64,000 bases of DNA from assembly GCA_035651455.1 (NCBI GenBank), contig DASRFR010000022.1:1-64000 (forward strand), in the 5' to 3' direction. The position numbers and the translations under genes are program-made. Positions 17,030-25,684 of this stretch are shown here, piece after piece (within the stretch, counting starts at the first letter, position 1; each line of letters opens with the position of its first letter). The notes below the pieces were generated by a model that worked only from the letters and a program-made list of their open reading frames with translations, did no database searches and had not been told where the DNA came from. Source of the stretch: DASRFR01 sp035651455 (GTDB taxonomy: Bacteria; Acidobacteriota; Terriglobia; Terriglobales; Acidobacteriaceae).

Positions 17030-18253
17030 CTACATTACGTCGGTTCGTTTGCGCATGAATGCCGGAACGTCGAGATCGTCCGCGGCAAATTGTGGCTCAG
17101 GAGTCCGGACCGCTTCCATGGAGATCACGTCGGCGGACGCTTGCGGTGCTGCCGCCTGCTCCGCCACTATCGGCTCGATCACCGGATCCGGTTCGAAAGT
17201 CGTCTCGTTGTCCATTGTGTTCTCCCTGGACATGACGAAGCTCCGTGTCTCGGCTTCGTATGCTCGCCGCCGAATGTCCGAATCCTTGAAGCCGGTTGCG
17301 ATCACCGTGATCTTCACGGCATCCTTCATCTTGTCATCGAGGACAGCGCCAAAAATTATGTTGGCATCTTCATGCGCGGCGCCCTGGATGATGCTGCACG
17401 CTTCCTGCACTTCAGCCAGCTTGAGCGAGCTTGAGCCAGTGATGTTGATCAGGATGCCGCGTGCGCCATCGATCGCCCCCGCCTCGAGTAATGGAGAGGC
17501 GATTGCCCGCTGGGCGGCTTCTACGGCGCGCCGTGCCCCGCTCGCTGCGGCGGTGCCCATGACCGCGTAGCCCATGCCCGCCATAATCGCCTTTACGTCC
17601 GCAAAATCACGGTTGATGATCCCCGGTATCGTGATGATGTCGGAAATCCCCTGCACTGCCTGCCGAAGGATGTCGTCGGCAACACGGAATGATTCGAAGA
17701 AGCCTGCGTCCTGCGCTACTCCCAACAACTTCTCATTCGGGATCACAATGGTCGTGTCGACCGAATCCATAAGTTCCGAAATCCCGCGCTCCGCCTGCTG
17801 CATGCGGCGCTTGCCTTCGAACGAGAAAGGCTTGGTCACCACTGCAACGGTCAGCGCTCCCATCTCGCTGGCAAGGGATGCGATGATGGGCGCCGCGCCT
17901 GTGCCCGTGCCGCCGCCCAGGCCCGCCGTGACAAACACCATGTCCGCGCCTTCCAGCGCTTCGATGATCTTGTCCGAATCTTCGAGTGCCGCCTTGCGTC
18001 CCACTTCCGGGTTCGCGCCGGCGCCCAAGCCATTCGTAAGTTTCACCCCCAGCTGAATTTTCGCCGGCGCACGCGAAAGCCGCAGCGCCTGCAAGTCCGT
18101 GTTTGCCGTGATGAACTCGATCCCTTCCATGCCGGCATCGATCATGCGATTGACTGCGTTGTTACCGCCGCCGCCAACGCCGATCACCTTGATTTTGGCA
18201 TCGTTTCGCGATTCATCGTTGAAGCTGATTCGAATGTCGTGCTGGTTTTTCAT
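17030..18253 (-). CDS. ftsZ: cell division GTPase FtsZ
   Basis: This 407-residue tubulin homologue polymerises into the division ring. The nucleotide-binding motifs are G-V-G-G-G-G-N-N-A-V and the tubulin signature G-G-G-T-G-T-G-A-A-P. The catalytic loop and core are complete to about 325, followed by a variable linker. The C-terminal conserved peptide D-L-D-V-P-A-F-M-R-K-R ends the protein; it binds FtsA and other partners. It is the last gene of the cluster, 142 bp after ftsA, with its own upstream gap and a hairpin after it. Confidence 0.98.
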   Translation of the reverse strand: MKNQHDIRISFNDESRNDAKIKVIGVGGGGNNAVNRMIDAGMEGIEFITANTDLQALRLSRAPAKIQLGVKLTNGLGAGANPEVGRKAALEDSDKIIEALEGADMVFVTAGLGGGTGTGAAPIIASLASEMGALTVAVVTKPFSFEGKRRMQQAERGISELMDSVDTTIVIPNEKLLGVAQDAGFFESFRVADDILRQAVQGISDIITIPGIINRDFADVKAIMAGMGYAVMGTAAASGARRAVEAAQRAIASPLLEAGAIDGARGILINITGSSSLKLAEVQEACSIIQGAAHEDANIIFGAVLDDKMKDAVKITVIATGFKDSDIRRRAYEAETRSFVMSRENTMDNETTFEPDPVIEPIVAEQAAAPQASADVISMEAVRTPEPQFAADDLDVPAFMRKRTDVM

Positions 18254-18395
18254 GTGCGCCGCCTGAATTTGAATTCGTCTTGCCTGGTCCTTTCGTTCTT
18301 CAACTAAACTCCTGTGTTACGCTCGCCGCTGAGGTCTCGCATTCTCCACAACGCGTTCGACCTCTACTCGCTTACGCGCTCGGACGTCGGTGCTC

Positions 18396-19616
18396 TCAAG
18401 CGCCTTTCAACGCGAACAGCGACTTCAGCCGCGTGCTCCAGCCGTCGTCCTGCAAGCCGCGCGCGATCCTTGCGCGGTGACCGTAGAACATCATGCCCAA
18501 CACCGTCGCGAATTCCGGTTCTGCAAGCACCGAGGGCATCTTCGCCAATGGCAAAGGCCAGGAGAGGCGAACCGGGCGGCGCAATACCGAATCAGCCACA
18601 TCGACGATCCCGGGCAGCCGCGCTCCTCCTCCGCTCAGTACCAGGCCCGCCAGGCAGCGATCGAGCATTCCGTAATGCCGCAGGTTATCTCGCAGCATTT
18701 CGAATAGCTCGCGCGTGCGCGGCTCCAGGATCTCGCCCACGAAGCGTTGCGAAAGAAGCCGCGATGGCCGGTCTCCCACCGAGGGTACTTCGACTTCATT
18801 TCCTTCCGGTATTAGCGTGACAATCGCGTGGCCGTAAGCTTTCTTGATCTTCTCCGCTTCTTCGATGGGAGTGCACATTCCCAAAGACAAGTCGCTGGTA
18901 AAGTGATCGCCCCCGATAGGAATGACCGCACTATGCGCCACCGCGCCTTCCTGGAAGACGACCAGGTCAGTGGACCCCGCCCCAATATCAGCGAGACACA
19001 CTCCCAGCTCCCGTTCGTCGGATCGAAGCACCGCGTCTGCGCATGCCAGCGACTCAAAAACCGTGTCATCCACATGGACGCCTGCCCGGTTTACCGCGCT
19101 GACCACGTTTTGTGTGGCGCTCGCCGATGCCGTAATCATGTGGACGCGCACTTCCAGCCGGCTCGCCATCATGCCCAGCGGATCATGCACGCCGCCTTGT
19201 TCGTCGAGGATGAACTCCTGCGGAAGCAGGTGCAGAATTTCGCGGTCCGGCGGCAACGGAATGGCCCTCGCCTTGTCCACCGCCGCGCGAATTTCGTCGC
19301 GGGTAATTTCCCGCGCCCGCGCCCCGAAATTAATCCCGCCATGGCTATTCACGCCCCGGATGTGACTCCCGGCGATTCCCACCATCGCGTGTTCAATGGG
19401 GATGCCTGCCGCATCTTCGGCTTGTTCCGCCGCCTTCTGAATCGACGAGACCGCTTTCTCTAGATCGACGATGGTGCCCTTCCGCGAGCCGCGCGATTCT
19501 GCCAGGCCGTGGCCGCGATAACGCAGCCCGTTGTCGGTGATCTCCGCCACCAGCGCGCAAGTCTTGGCGCTGCCTACATCAATTGCCGTCAGGAAATGGG
19601 GTTGATGATTCGCCAT
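18396..19616 (-). CDS. ftsA: cell division protein FtsA
   Basis: The 406-residue actin-like ATPase tethers FtsZ to the membrane. It has phosphate loop 1 (A-I-D-V-G-S-A-K-T), the FtsA-specific 1C domain with the G-I-A-G-S-H-I-R-G region, phosphate 2 (D-I-G-A-G-S-T-D) and the adenosine motif L-S-G-G-G-A-R-L-P-G. The C-terminal amphipathic helix (W-S-T-R-L-K-S-L-F-A) provides membrane binding. It starts two bases after ftsQ ends, so the two are cotranscribed. Confidence 0.97.
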   Translation of the reverse strand: MANHQPHFLTAIDVGSAKTCALVAEITDNGLRYRGHGLAESRGSRKGTIVDLEKAVSSIQKAAEQAEDAAGIPIEHAMVGIAGSHIRGVNSHGGINFGARAREITRDEIRAAVDKARAIPLPPDREILHLLPQEFILDEQGGVHDPLGMMASRLEVRVHMITASASATQNVVSAVNRAGVHVDDTVFESLACADAVLRSDERELGVCLADIGAGSTDLVVFQEGAVAHSAVIPIGGDHFTSDLSLGMCTPIEEAEKIKKAYGHAIVTLIPEGNEVEVPSVGDRPSRLLSQRFVGEILEPRTRELFEMLRDNLRHYGMLDRCLAGLVLSGGGARLPGIVDVADSVLRRPVRLSWPLPLAKMPSVLAEPEFATVLGMMFYGHRARIARGLQDDGWSTRLKSLFALKGA

Positions 19617-19618
19617 TC

Positions 19619-20977
19619 TTATGGGTGATCCTGATCCTTCGTAATTGCCGCACTGGGTTTAGGCCGGATAGCACTTCTCGCGCTACTTGGATTGGTGGTT
19701 GCTGCCGCGTTCTGCCCCGTCGCGCTCGTAGCATTCACAATGGGTGCAGCCGCGGGCGTGTGCGTGCTGGACACCGCGTTGCTGCTGCCCGCCTGGCTTC
19801 CAACGCTCAGAGCTTGTGCGCTGTCGGATTTCGCGAGCCGGGCGTGGTGTCTCCTGGCCCTTGCGGCATGACGCGCCGCCCAATGCGATTTTGGCCGGGC
19901 TGCTGCCGGCGAGCTCAACCGGTTATTCGTAATTGAAGGGGCGTCTCCCTTATTCGTCGCGTGGACCGTCAACGCTGCTGGTTTCACTCCCGCCGAGATG
20001 GCGGCCTTCGTAGCGGCGCTGTTGAGTGGCGGATCCTTCACCACTCCGCGCAGGTCCGGATTCACAATGATCTGCCGGTCATATCGAAGATCAACCGAGT
20101 CGAGCTTTTCGAATTGCTGGCGCCATTCGCGTGCGTGGCTCACAAAGATTTTGTAGCGGCTCAGATAATCGGAGGAGCCCAGGTGGATCAGAACTTCGCC
20201 GGAAGAATCCGCCGTCATGACCTTCACGTCGTCGGGATCGGTCAGGTCAACTTCGCTCAGGTCGCGCGAGTAGTTGCCGCCCTCGGAATCCAGGTCATGA
20301 ACAAGCTGGTTGTAAATCTTCATCCTCGCCGCGCGCGTCGAGAGCGGCTCTCCCGAATTCATGCCCAGGATCACGGGGAATGAGTATTTCTTCTTCGCCG
20401 CGGGCGGCAGGTCCATAATTTGCCCGTTTGCGTCCATCAGCGCGATATGCGCGCCAATCCGGGCAAAGGCCACAGGCGTGCGCTCCTGGATTTCAACTCT
20501 TAAGTGGTTCGGTACGAAGCGCATAACACTGGCCGACTCCACCCAGGGAATCTGCTCCAGTTGCGCCTTGCGCTGGCTGAGCGGAATGAAGAAGATGTTG
20601 CGGCCAATGTCGCCGCCCAGAACTTCCATGATTTGCGAGCGGCTGGCATTGTGAATGCCCGCAATCTCGATGTCATCGCTGGATTCAATGCGAAAGCGCC
20701 AGGAATGCTCGCCGTAGTTGTACAGTGCGCTGGCAAGCAAAATGGCCACTGCAATGGCGGTGGCGCCAAGTGCCAGCCATTTCAGTCGTACAGCGGTAGT
20801 TCTCGGTAGGGAACCTCGACGAACTGAAACGCGCTTCTGCGCGCGAAGGAATGGCGATCCCTGATCCGCATCCAGATCCAGCAGGCGTGCATCGCTCGGG
20901 TCAGCGCGCGGATACTCCTGCTCCTGTGACGGATACAACTCTTCCTGCGCGATGGTGGGACTATTTTTCCTCGCCAT
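19619..20977 (-). CDS. ftsQ: cell division protein FtsQ with long C-terminal extension
   Basis: The protein is a bitopic inner-membrane divisome member. It has a cytoplasmic N-terminus (about 1-62), one membrane helix (about 65-88), a POTRA domain (about 95-165; I-E-I-A-G-I-H-N-A-S) and the FtsQ beta domain to about 325. The usual family length is 250-330 residues. Here about 125 more residues follow, rich in Ala, Ser, Thr and His, with a basic stretch H-A-A-R-A-R-R-H-H-A-R. They have low complexity and are probably disordered in the periplasm. The domain call is firm; the role of the tail is unknown. Confidence 0.9.
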   Translation of the reverse strand: MARKNSPTIAQEELYPSQEQEYPRADPSDARLLDLDADQGSPFLRAQKRVSVRRGSLPRTTAVRLKWLALGATAIAVAILLASALYNYGEHSWRFRIESSDDIEIAGIHNASRSQIMEVLGGDIGRNIFFIPLSQRKAQLEQIPWVESASVMRFVPNHLRVEIQERTPVAFARIGAHIALMDANGQIMDLPPAAKKKYSFPVILGMNSGEPLSTRAARMKIYNQLVHDLDSEGGNYSRDLSEVDLTDPDDVKVMTADSSGEVLIHLGSSDYLSRYKIFVSHAREWRQQFEKLDSVDLRYDRQIIVNPDLRGVVKDPPLNSAATKAAISAGVKPAALTVHATNKGDAPSITNNRLSSPAAARPKSHWAARHAARARRHHARLAKSDSAQALSVGSQAGSSNAVSSTHTPAAAPIVNATSATGQNAAATTNPSSARSAIRPKPSAAITKDQDHP

Positions 20978-21019
20978 CCAACCAGGTCAGTTGTCGTCAG
21001 TGAATCGCTGAGCGAGTTC

Positions 21020-21025
21020 ACTATA
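21020..21025 (-). promoter_or_regulatory. candidate -10 element upstream of ftsQ
   Basis: On the minus strand TATAGT lies about 45 bases before the ftsQ start in an AT-rich patch. No good -35 hexamer is visible at 17 bp. It would let ftsQAZ be transcribed independently of the genes upstream. Confidence 0.3.
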
Positions 21026-21209
21026 ACTTCTTTTTCGCGAATTGAGACACAAAAATTTGCTTTGTTTTGCACAGCATGGCACGAAATTGACACGGTGGCG
21101 GGGAGCTGCGTGCTTAGCTCTTACAACGGTGCCTGAGGTGTTCAGGGATGAGTTCAACCGGGCGAAAGTGAACCGGCTGTCGCGGGTGATTTCTGCGAGA
21201 CCAACTCGT

Positions 21210-21869
21210 CTAGATTGGCCCGTTGTCGTTGCAGTCGTCGATGTTTGGAACCTGGACAGTTCGTGGAACGTGCACGTGTACAGCGGGCACGGTTACCTTC
21301 GGCACCACGATTCGCGGAACTACCACCGCCGGCACCTTCACGGCGGGTACGTTCACAGCTGGTACGGTGAACCCGGGGACGTTGACTTCTGGCACATTGA
21401 TCTCGGGAATGTCTATTTCCGGAATATTTACCTCGGGCACGTTCACCACCAGGTTTCGTGTCCTCCCGAGAACGGCGGGATTGTCCTGGCTGTCGTATGC
21501 GGCCACCATTCGTGCACCACCGGCCAGAGCGCCGTCCTGCATTGCCCAGACTGCATGCATTTTATCGGCCCGAGTTGCTTCCAGCCGCCTCTCCACCATT
21601 TCAGCGTGGTGACGAGCCAGTTGCGCACGCGCCTGTACCATCTCAGCCATTATTTGCGGATTGCTTCCAGCCGGGGCGCGGCGGTGGCAAACCAAAACTT
21701 CGGCGAGATTCACGTAATGCACCGCTTCGCTGGACGCGCATTGAACGTACGCTGCCGAACGTTGGACAGCGTTCTGTAACCACATCATCCGACCCTGGTG
21801 ATATTCGCTGTTAAGTCCTAGGGCCACAATGCCTACCGCCATCCAGTACCAGGCTTTCGCAGAGTTCAT
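21210..21869 (-). CDS. hypothetical protein with (V/I)-P-x-(V/I)-x pentad repeats
   Basis: I chose ATG 21869 because GGAG sits six bases upstream; two earlier in-frame ATGs (to 21881) lack this. The 219-residue product starts with a single hydrophobic segment (about 4-22), followed by a helical part (25-125) rich in Ala, Met, Arg and His. A tandem five-residue repeat covers about 142-209. It ends in an acidic tail (I-D-D-C-N-D-N-G). It lies between murC and ftsQ, where ddl or murB is usually found. That position and the export-like N-terminus suggest an envelope role; no family recognised. Confidence 0.6.
   Translation of the reverse strand: MNSAKAWYWMAVGIVALGLNSEYHQGRMMWLQNAVQRSAAYVQCASSEAVHYVNLAEVLVCHRRAPAGSNPQIMAEMVQARAQLARHHAEMVERRLEATRADKMHAVWAMQDGALAGGARMVAAYDSQDNPAVLGRTRNLVVNVPEVNIPEIDIPEINVPEVNVPGFTVPAVNVPAVKVPAVVVPRIVVPKVTVPAVHVHVPRTVQVPNIDDCNDNGPI
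21243..21446 (-). repeat. tandem 15-bp coding repeat (about 13 pentads)
   Basis: The encoded units run V-N-V-P-E, V-N-I-P-E, I-D-I-P-E, I-N-V-P-E, V-N-V-P-G, F-T-V-P-A and so on to V-T-V-P-A. One seven-residue unit (V-H-V-H-V-P-R) breaks the phase near the end. Alternating hydrophobic residues with a proline every fifth position suggest an extended or solenoid-like rod. Confidence 0.8.
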
Positions 21870-22056
21870 AACCATCTCCATCCCCTCTACGCGGTTTTAG
21901 ACGAGGCAGGGAATGTTTTGTTACCAGTGGCGGTTACGGAAAAGATTCAAAATTGTTCACATTTTCCGCTCGAAAAGCGGGGACCACTGGGGAGGGGCAC
22001 TGGCTTCAGCAGTGGCGTACAAGGCTTTCTCGATTGGGGCTGGTGCCTAGGGGTAC

Positions 22057-23472
22057 TTACGTTGACTTACTTGCGACCGCCAAGTGGGATTGCAGCCTTT
22101 CAAGAATTTGCGGCCCAAGCTGCGAGACACTGCCCGCTCCCAGTGTAAGGATCATGTCTCCAGGTTCAACTTTGCTGGCGACTTCCTCAATCGCATCCTG
22201 AAAAGACGGCGAGTAGCCGACATCCCTCCCGCTGTGCTCGCGCATGTAATACGCCAGCGCTTCTCCGGTTACGCCGGGAATCGGCTGCTCGCTCGCCGCA
22301 TAGATGTCGAGGACTTGTACGCTATCGGCATCCGTGAATGCCGTACCGAAATCATCCATCAGCGAGTGGGTTCGGGTATATCGGTGGGGCTGAAAAATCA
22401 CGTGTATTTTTCGGAAACCACACTGCCTCGCCGCAGCCAAAGTGACGCGAATTTCTGTGGGATGATGCCCGTAGTCGTCAATGACGCTGACTCCACCCAC
22501 GTTCCCTCGAAGCTGAAATCGCCGGTCTACTCCGCGAAAACTATCCAATGCGCTGCGAACGTGCTCTATTGGCACATCCAGGCCAACACCGACGGCGATC
22601 GCTGCGGTTGCATTCAAAATGTTGTGGGCGCCGGGAACGTGCAGCGTAAACTCGCCCAGGTCCTTGTCGCGATAGCTTACATGGAACCGGCTCAGCGGTC
22701 CCTGGTCCGCCGTCATTGTCGCCGCCTTCTCCATCTTGATATGAAAATCGGAGCCGCGCTGAGTTCCGTACGTGACTACGCGCCGCTGCACTTGAACCAG
22801 CAAGCGGCGCAGCAGTCGATCGTCATTGCAGGCCACCACCATGCCATAAAAGGGCACCCGGTCCATGAACTCGAGAAATGCGCTCTTCACGTTGCGCATG
22901 TTGTGGTAGCAGTCCATGTGCTCGCGATCGATGTTAGTCACTACCGCTAGAATCGGCGAGAGCTTCAGAAACGAACGGTCGCTCTCATCCGCTTCCGCTA
23001 CCAGGTACTGCGACCGCCCAAGGCGCGCATTTGAACCCATGGCATCCACCCGCCCGCCGACCACCACTGTCGGGTCGAGCCCCCCGGCGGCCAGTACTGC
23101 CGCTACCATCGATGTAGTGGTTGTCTTCCCATGCATGCCGGCAATGGCCACTCCATACTTGAGGCGCATCAGCTCGGAAAGCATTTCGGCGCGAGGAATC
23201 ACCGGAATGTGCCGGGCATGTGCTTCTCGCACTTCCGGATTGTCGGCAGAAATCGCAGAGCTGATGACAACGACCTCGGCACCCTCTACATTAGCCGGGC
23301 CATGGCCTTCCATGATGGCGGCGCCCATCTCCGCCAGGCGCTGCGTCACCGCGGAAAGCTTGGCGTCGGAGCCGGACACCTTGTAGCCAAGATTCAGCAG
23401 CACCTCGGCAATGCCGCTCATCCCGATGCCCCCGATCCCGACGAAATGTATGCGTTGTATCCTGGCAAACAT
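22057..23472 (-). CDS. murC: UDP-N-acetylmuramate--L-alanine ligase
   Basis: MurC adds L-alanine to UDP-MurNAc in the cytoplasm, the first peptide step of peptidoglycan synthesis. The N-terminal Rossmann motif H-F-V-G-I-G-G-I-G-M-S-G-I, the ATP loop G-M-H-G-K-T-T-T and the E-A-D-E-S-D motif are present. The C-terminal domain shows D-D-Y-G-H-H-P-T-E. ATG 23472 gives 471 residues, the normal size; an in-frame TTG seven codons earlier is possible, and neither has a strong ribosome site. It follows murG by 65 bp on the same strand. Confidence 0.96.
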   Translation of the reverse strand: MFARIQRIHFVGIGGIGMSGIAEVLLNLGYKVSGSDAKLSAVTQRLAEMGAAIMEGHGPANVEGAEVVVISSAISADNPEVREAHARHIPVIPRAEMLSELMRLKYGVAIAGMHGKTTTTSMVAAVLAAGGLDPTVVVGGRVDAMGSNARLGRSQYLVAEADESDRSFLKLSPILAVVTNIDREHMDCYHNMRNVKSAFLEFMDRVPFYGMVVACNDDRLLRRLLVQVQRRVVTYGTQRGSDFHIKMEKAATMTADQGPLSRFHVSYRDKDLGEFTLHVPGAHNILNATAAIAVGVGLDVPIEHVRSALDSFRGVDRRFQLRGNVGGVSVIDDYGHHPTEIRVTLAAARQCGFRKIHVIFQPHRYTRTHSLMDDFGTAFTDADSVQVLDIYAASEQPIPGVTGEALAYYMREHSGRDVGYSPSFQDAIEEVASKVEPGDMILTLGAGSVSQLGPQILERLQSHLAVASKST

Positions 23473-23537
23473 CTGAAAACCAATAGCCGTCAAGACTGTT
23501 ATGAAGCACGAGCAAACGAAACGCTAATAGATTCTTG

Positions 23538-24623
23538 CTAGCCCGGTCTTTTCGCGTTGCCTTGGGCGATGCGCGCTGCCATCGCCGCAATATCCTTCGC
23601 CGCGTTCGGATGCGACAAGCTGCGCGCTGCGTTTGACATTCGTTCCAGCCGCGAAACGTCGGCCAGTACCGATCCCACTGCATCGACCAGGTATCCGGGA
23701 GTCAACTCAGCTTCCGGCAACATGAGCGCCGCCCCGGCCTGTACCAGGGCCTGTGCATTCACCCGCTGATGGTCATCGGCCGCGCGCGGAAAAGGGATAA
23801 AAATCGCTGGCTTTCCCGCGGCCGTAATTTCCGCCACCGTGCTTGCGCCCGAGCGGCAGACCAACAGGTCGACGCGCGAAAACATGCCCGGCATGTCGTC
23901 GATGAATTTGTAAACTTCACCCGCTACCCCCGCCTGCTGGTACGCGGCTGTGACGTCATTATAGTCGCGCTCCCCGGTCTGGTGGACTAGATGCACCTCC
24001 GGCAGCTTCTCCCGAAGCGCGGGCAAAGCGGCAGCCACGACTGCATTAATGGCGTGCGCTCCCTGGCTTCCGCCGAATACGAGCAATGTCGGACGCGGGC
24101 TGGCGTTCTCGCGATTTCTCACCTCGAAAAATGCCTGACGCACCGGAACTCCGGTGACTTCTGCGCGCGGGAAATATCGTCGCGTTTCTTCGAAGTGCAC
24201 GGCCGCCGCCGTCACCAGGCGAGCCACCATGCGGTTGGCAAACCCGGGCACAACATTCGGTTCAAACGCCAGAGTAGGAATCCTGCTCAGGGCCGCGGCC
24301 AGCATCGCCGGTCCCGACGCATAACCGCCCACGCCGATCACCACATCGGGCCGAAATTCTCGGAGTATGCGCCGCGAATCCCAGACTGCGCGCGGAAGGT
24401 CGAAGGCAGTCTTGGCCCGGATAGCCAGGCTTACGTTCTTAAGAGCTCCCACTTGGATCAGGCGCAGCGGGAATCCTGCCGCAGGCACGAGCCGGTTTTC
24501 GATACCTCTTGCAGTGCCGACAAACAGGGCTTCTGCCGAGCAGTTCTGCTTCAATTCATTGGCGATGGCCAGCGCCGGGATCACGTGTCCGCCTGTGCCG
24601 CCGCCCGCCAGGATTACGCGCAT
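23538..24623 (-). CDS. murG: UDP-GlcNAc:lipid I N-acetylglucosaminyltransferase
   Basis: At 361 residues this has normal MurG length. It transfers GlcNAc onto lipid I on the inner face of the membrane to form lipid II. The N-terminal G-G-T-G-G-H-V-I-P-A loop and the C-terminal UDP-GlcNAc site (C-R-S-G-A-S-T-V-A-E-I) with P-F-P-R-A-A-D-D-H-Q are intact. It stands between rpiA and murC on the minus strand. Confidence 0.97.
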   Translation of the reverse strand: MRVILAGGGTGGHVIPALAIANELKQNCSAEALFVGTARGIENRLVPAAGFPLRLIQVGALKNVSLAIRAKTAFDLPRAVWDSRRILREFRPDVVIGVGGYASGPAMLAAALSRIPTLAFEPNVVPGFANRMVARLVTAAAVHFEETRRYFPRAEVTGVPVRQAFFEVRNRENASPRPTLLVFGGSQGAHAINAVVAAALPALREKLPEVHLVHQTGERDYNDVTAAYQQAGVAGEVYKFIDDMPGMFSRVDLLVCRSGASTVAEITAAGKPAIFIPFPRAADDHQRVNAQALVQAGAALMLPEAELTPGYLVDAVGSVLADVSRLERMSNAARSLSHPNAAKDIAAMAARIAQGNAKRPG

Positions 24624-24700
24624 GTAAGGAATATAAAAGCTACCGAGTCCCCGCTCCTAGCTACCAGCGAGTTCACGCAGCATCGCTCGCAGCTGAAACC

Positions 24701-25525
24701 TTAGGCTCGACTCGAGCGCCGAATCTCCACTACTTTCTCCCCTTGTCCTATCAGCACCCGGTTGGCCATGCCGACGAAGAGCCCGTGCTCCACCACCCCG
24801 GGAATCAGGCTCAGTTCCATGGCAAGGGCGCGCGGATCCGGAATTTTCCCGAACGCGCAATCAAGAATGTGATGCTTCTCGTCGGTGACGTATGGATTGG
24901 CGTACGCGTACTCACGCCGTTTCACCGAAGCGCCGAGCGCGGTAATTCTCCTGGCTACCACGGTCTCAGCGAACGGAATGACCTCGACCGGCAGAGGAAA
25001 GCTCCCCAGCATCGGCACCTGCTTGCTCGAATCAGCAACCACCACGAATTCGCGCGTCGCTGATGCGATTACTTTTTCGCGCAGCAGCGCCCCACCGCCT
25101 CCCTTAATCAAGTTCAATTGCGGATCGAATTCGTCGGCGCCGTCAATGCTGATGTCAATCTCCTGGTAATCGTCCAGCGTCGCCAGCGGAATACCGAGGC
25201 TCTCTGCCACTTCCTTTGACCGAACTGACGTCGGAATCGCGATTATCTTCAGTCCCGCTTTGACTCGTTCGCCAATCGCCCGAATCGCATGCACCGCTGT
25301 TGAGCCTGTTCCCAGTCCAACAATCTGACCTTCTTTCACGAACTCCGCACTCGCCCGGCCGGCGAGTTCTTTTTCATGGTCGCTGCGCGCCGGATCCTTT
25401 ACCGGTGGCTGCCGCGCAGGCGGATCTTTCTCCGGAGGTCTGCGTGTGGGGGGATCCTGTCTGGGTGGCTCATTTCTGGGCGGATCGATCCGCGGGCGCT
25501 CAATCTTCTCTGTGTCGTTAGCCAT
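24701..25525 (-). CDS. rpiA: ribose-5-phosphate isomerase A with proline-rich N-terminal extension
   Basis: Residues about 48-274 form a complete RpiA: V-G-L-G-T-G-S-T-A, I-D-G-A-D-E-F-D and the K-G-G-G-G-A-L-L-R-E-K loop, which holds the catalytic Glu/Lys. It interconverts ribose-5-P and ribulose-5-P. Ahead of it about 47 residues carry seven five-residue units centred on Pro-Pro (D-P-P-R, E-P-P-R, D-P-P-T, R-P-P-E, D-P-P-A and so on). The start has AGGA five bases upstream and no other in-frame start codon was seen before the core, so the extension is probably translated. It precedes murG. Confidence 0.92.
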   Translation of the reverse strand: MANDTEKIERPRIDPPRNEPPRQDPPTRRPPEKDPPARQPPVKDPARSDHEKELAGRASAEFVKEGQIVGLGTGSTAVHAIRAIGERVKAGLKIIAIPTSVRSKEVAESLGIPLATLDDYQEIDISIDGADEFDPQLNLIKGGGGALLREKVIASATREFVVVADSSKQVPMLGSFPLPVEVIPFAETVVARRITALGASVKRREYAYANPYVTDEKHHILDCAFGKIPDPRALAMELSLIPGVVEHGLFVGMANRVLIGQGEKVVEIRRSSRA

Positions 25526-25684
25526 GTTTTCCTGAAAGCTATCTTCTACACCAGATCTTTCGCTGTCGCCAGCAATTATCAGTGTTGCGTTGGTTTGGTC
25601 ATCCCGCTCTGGCCGCAGCTGTGCGTCCTCTTTTACGCGACGACATCGAAGCTGCGTTCTTTTCAGGGAATCCGTTCCAGGTGA

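Noticed and set aside
21243..21446. CRISPR-like or satellite repeat
   Set aside because: The 15-bp period keeps the reading frame and encodes a regular protein repeat. There are no unique spacers.
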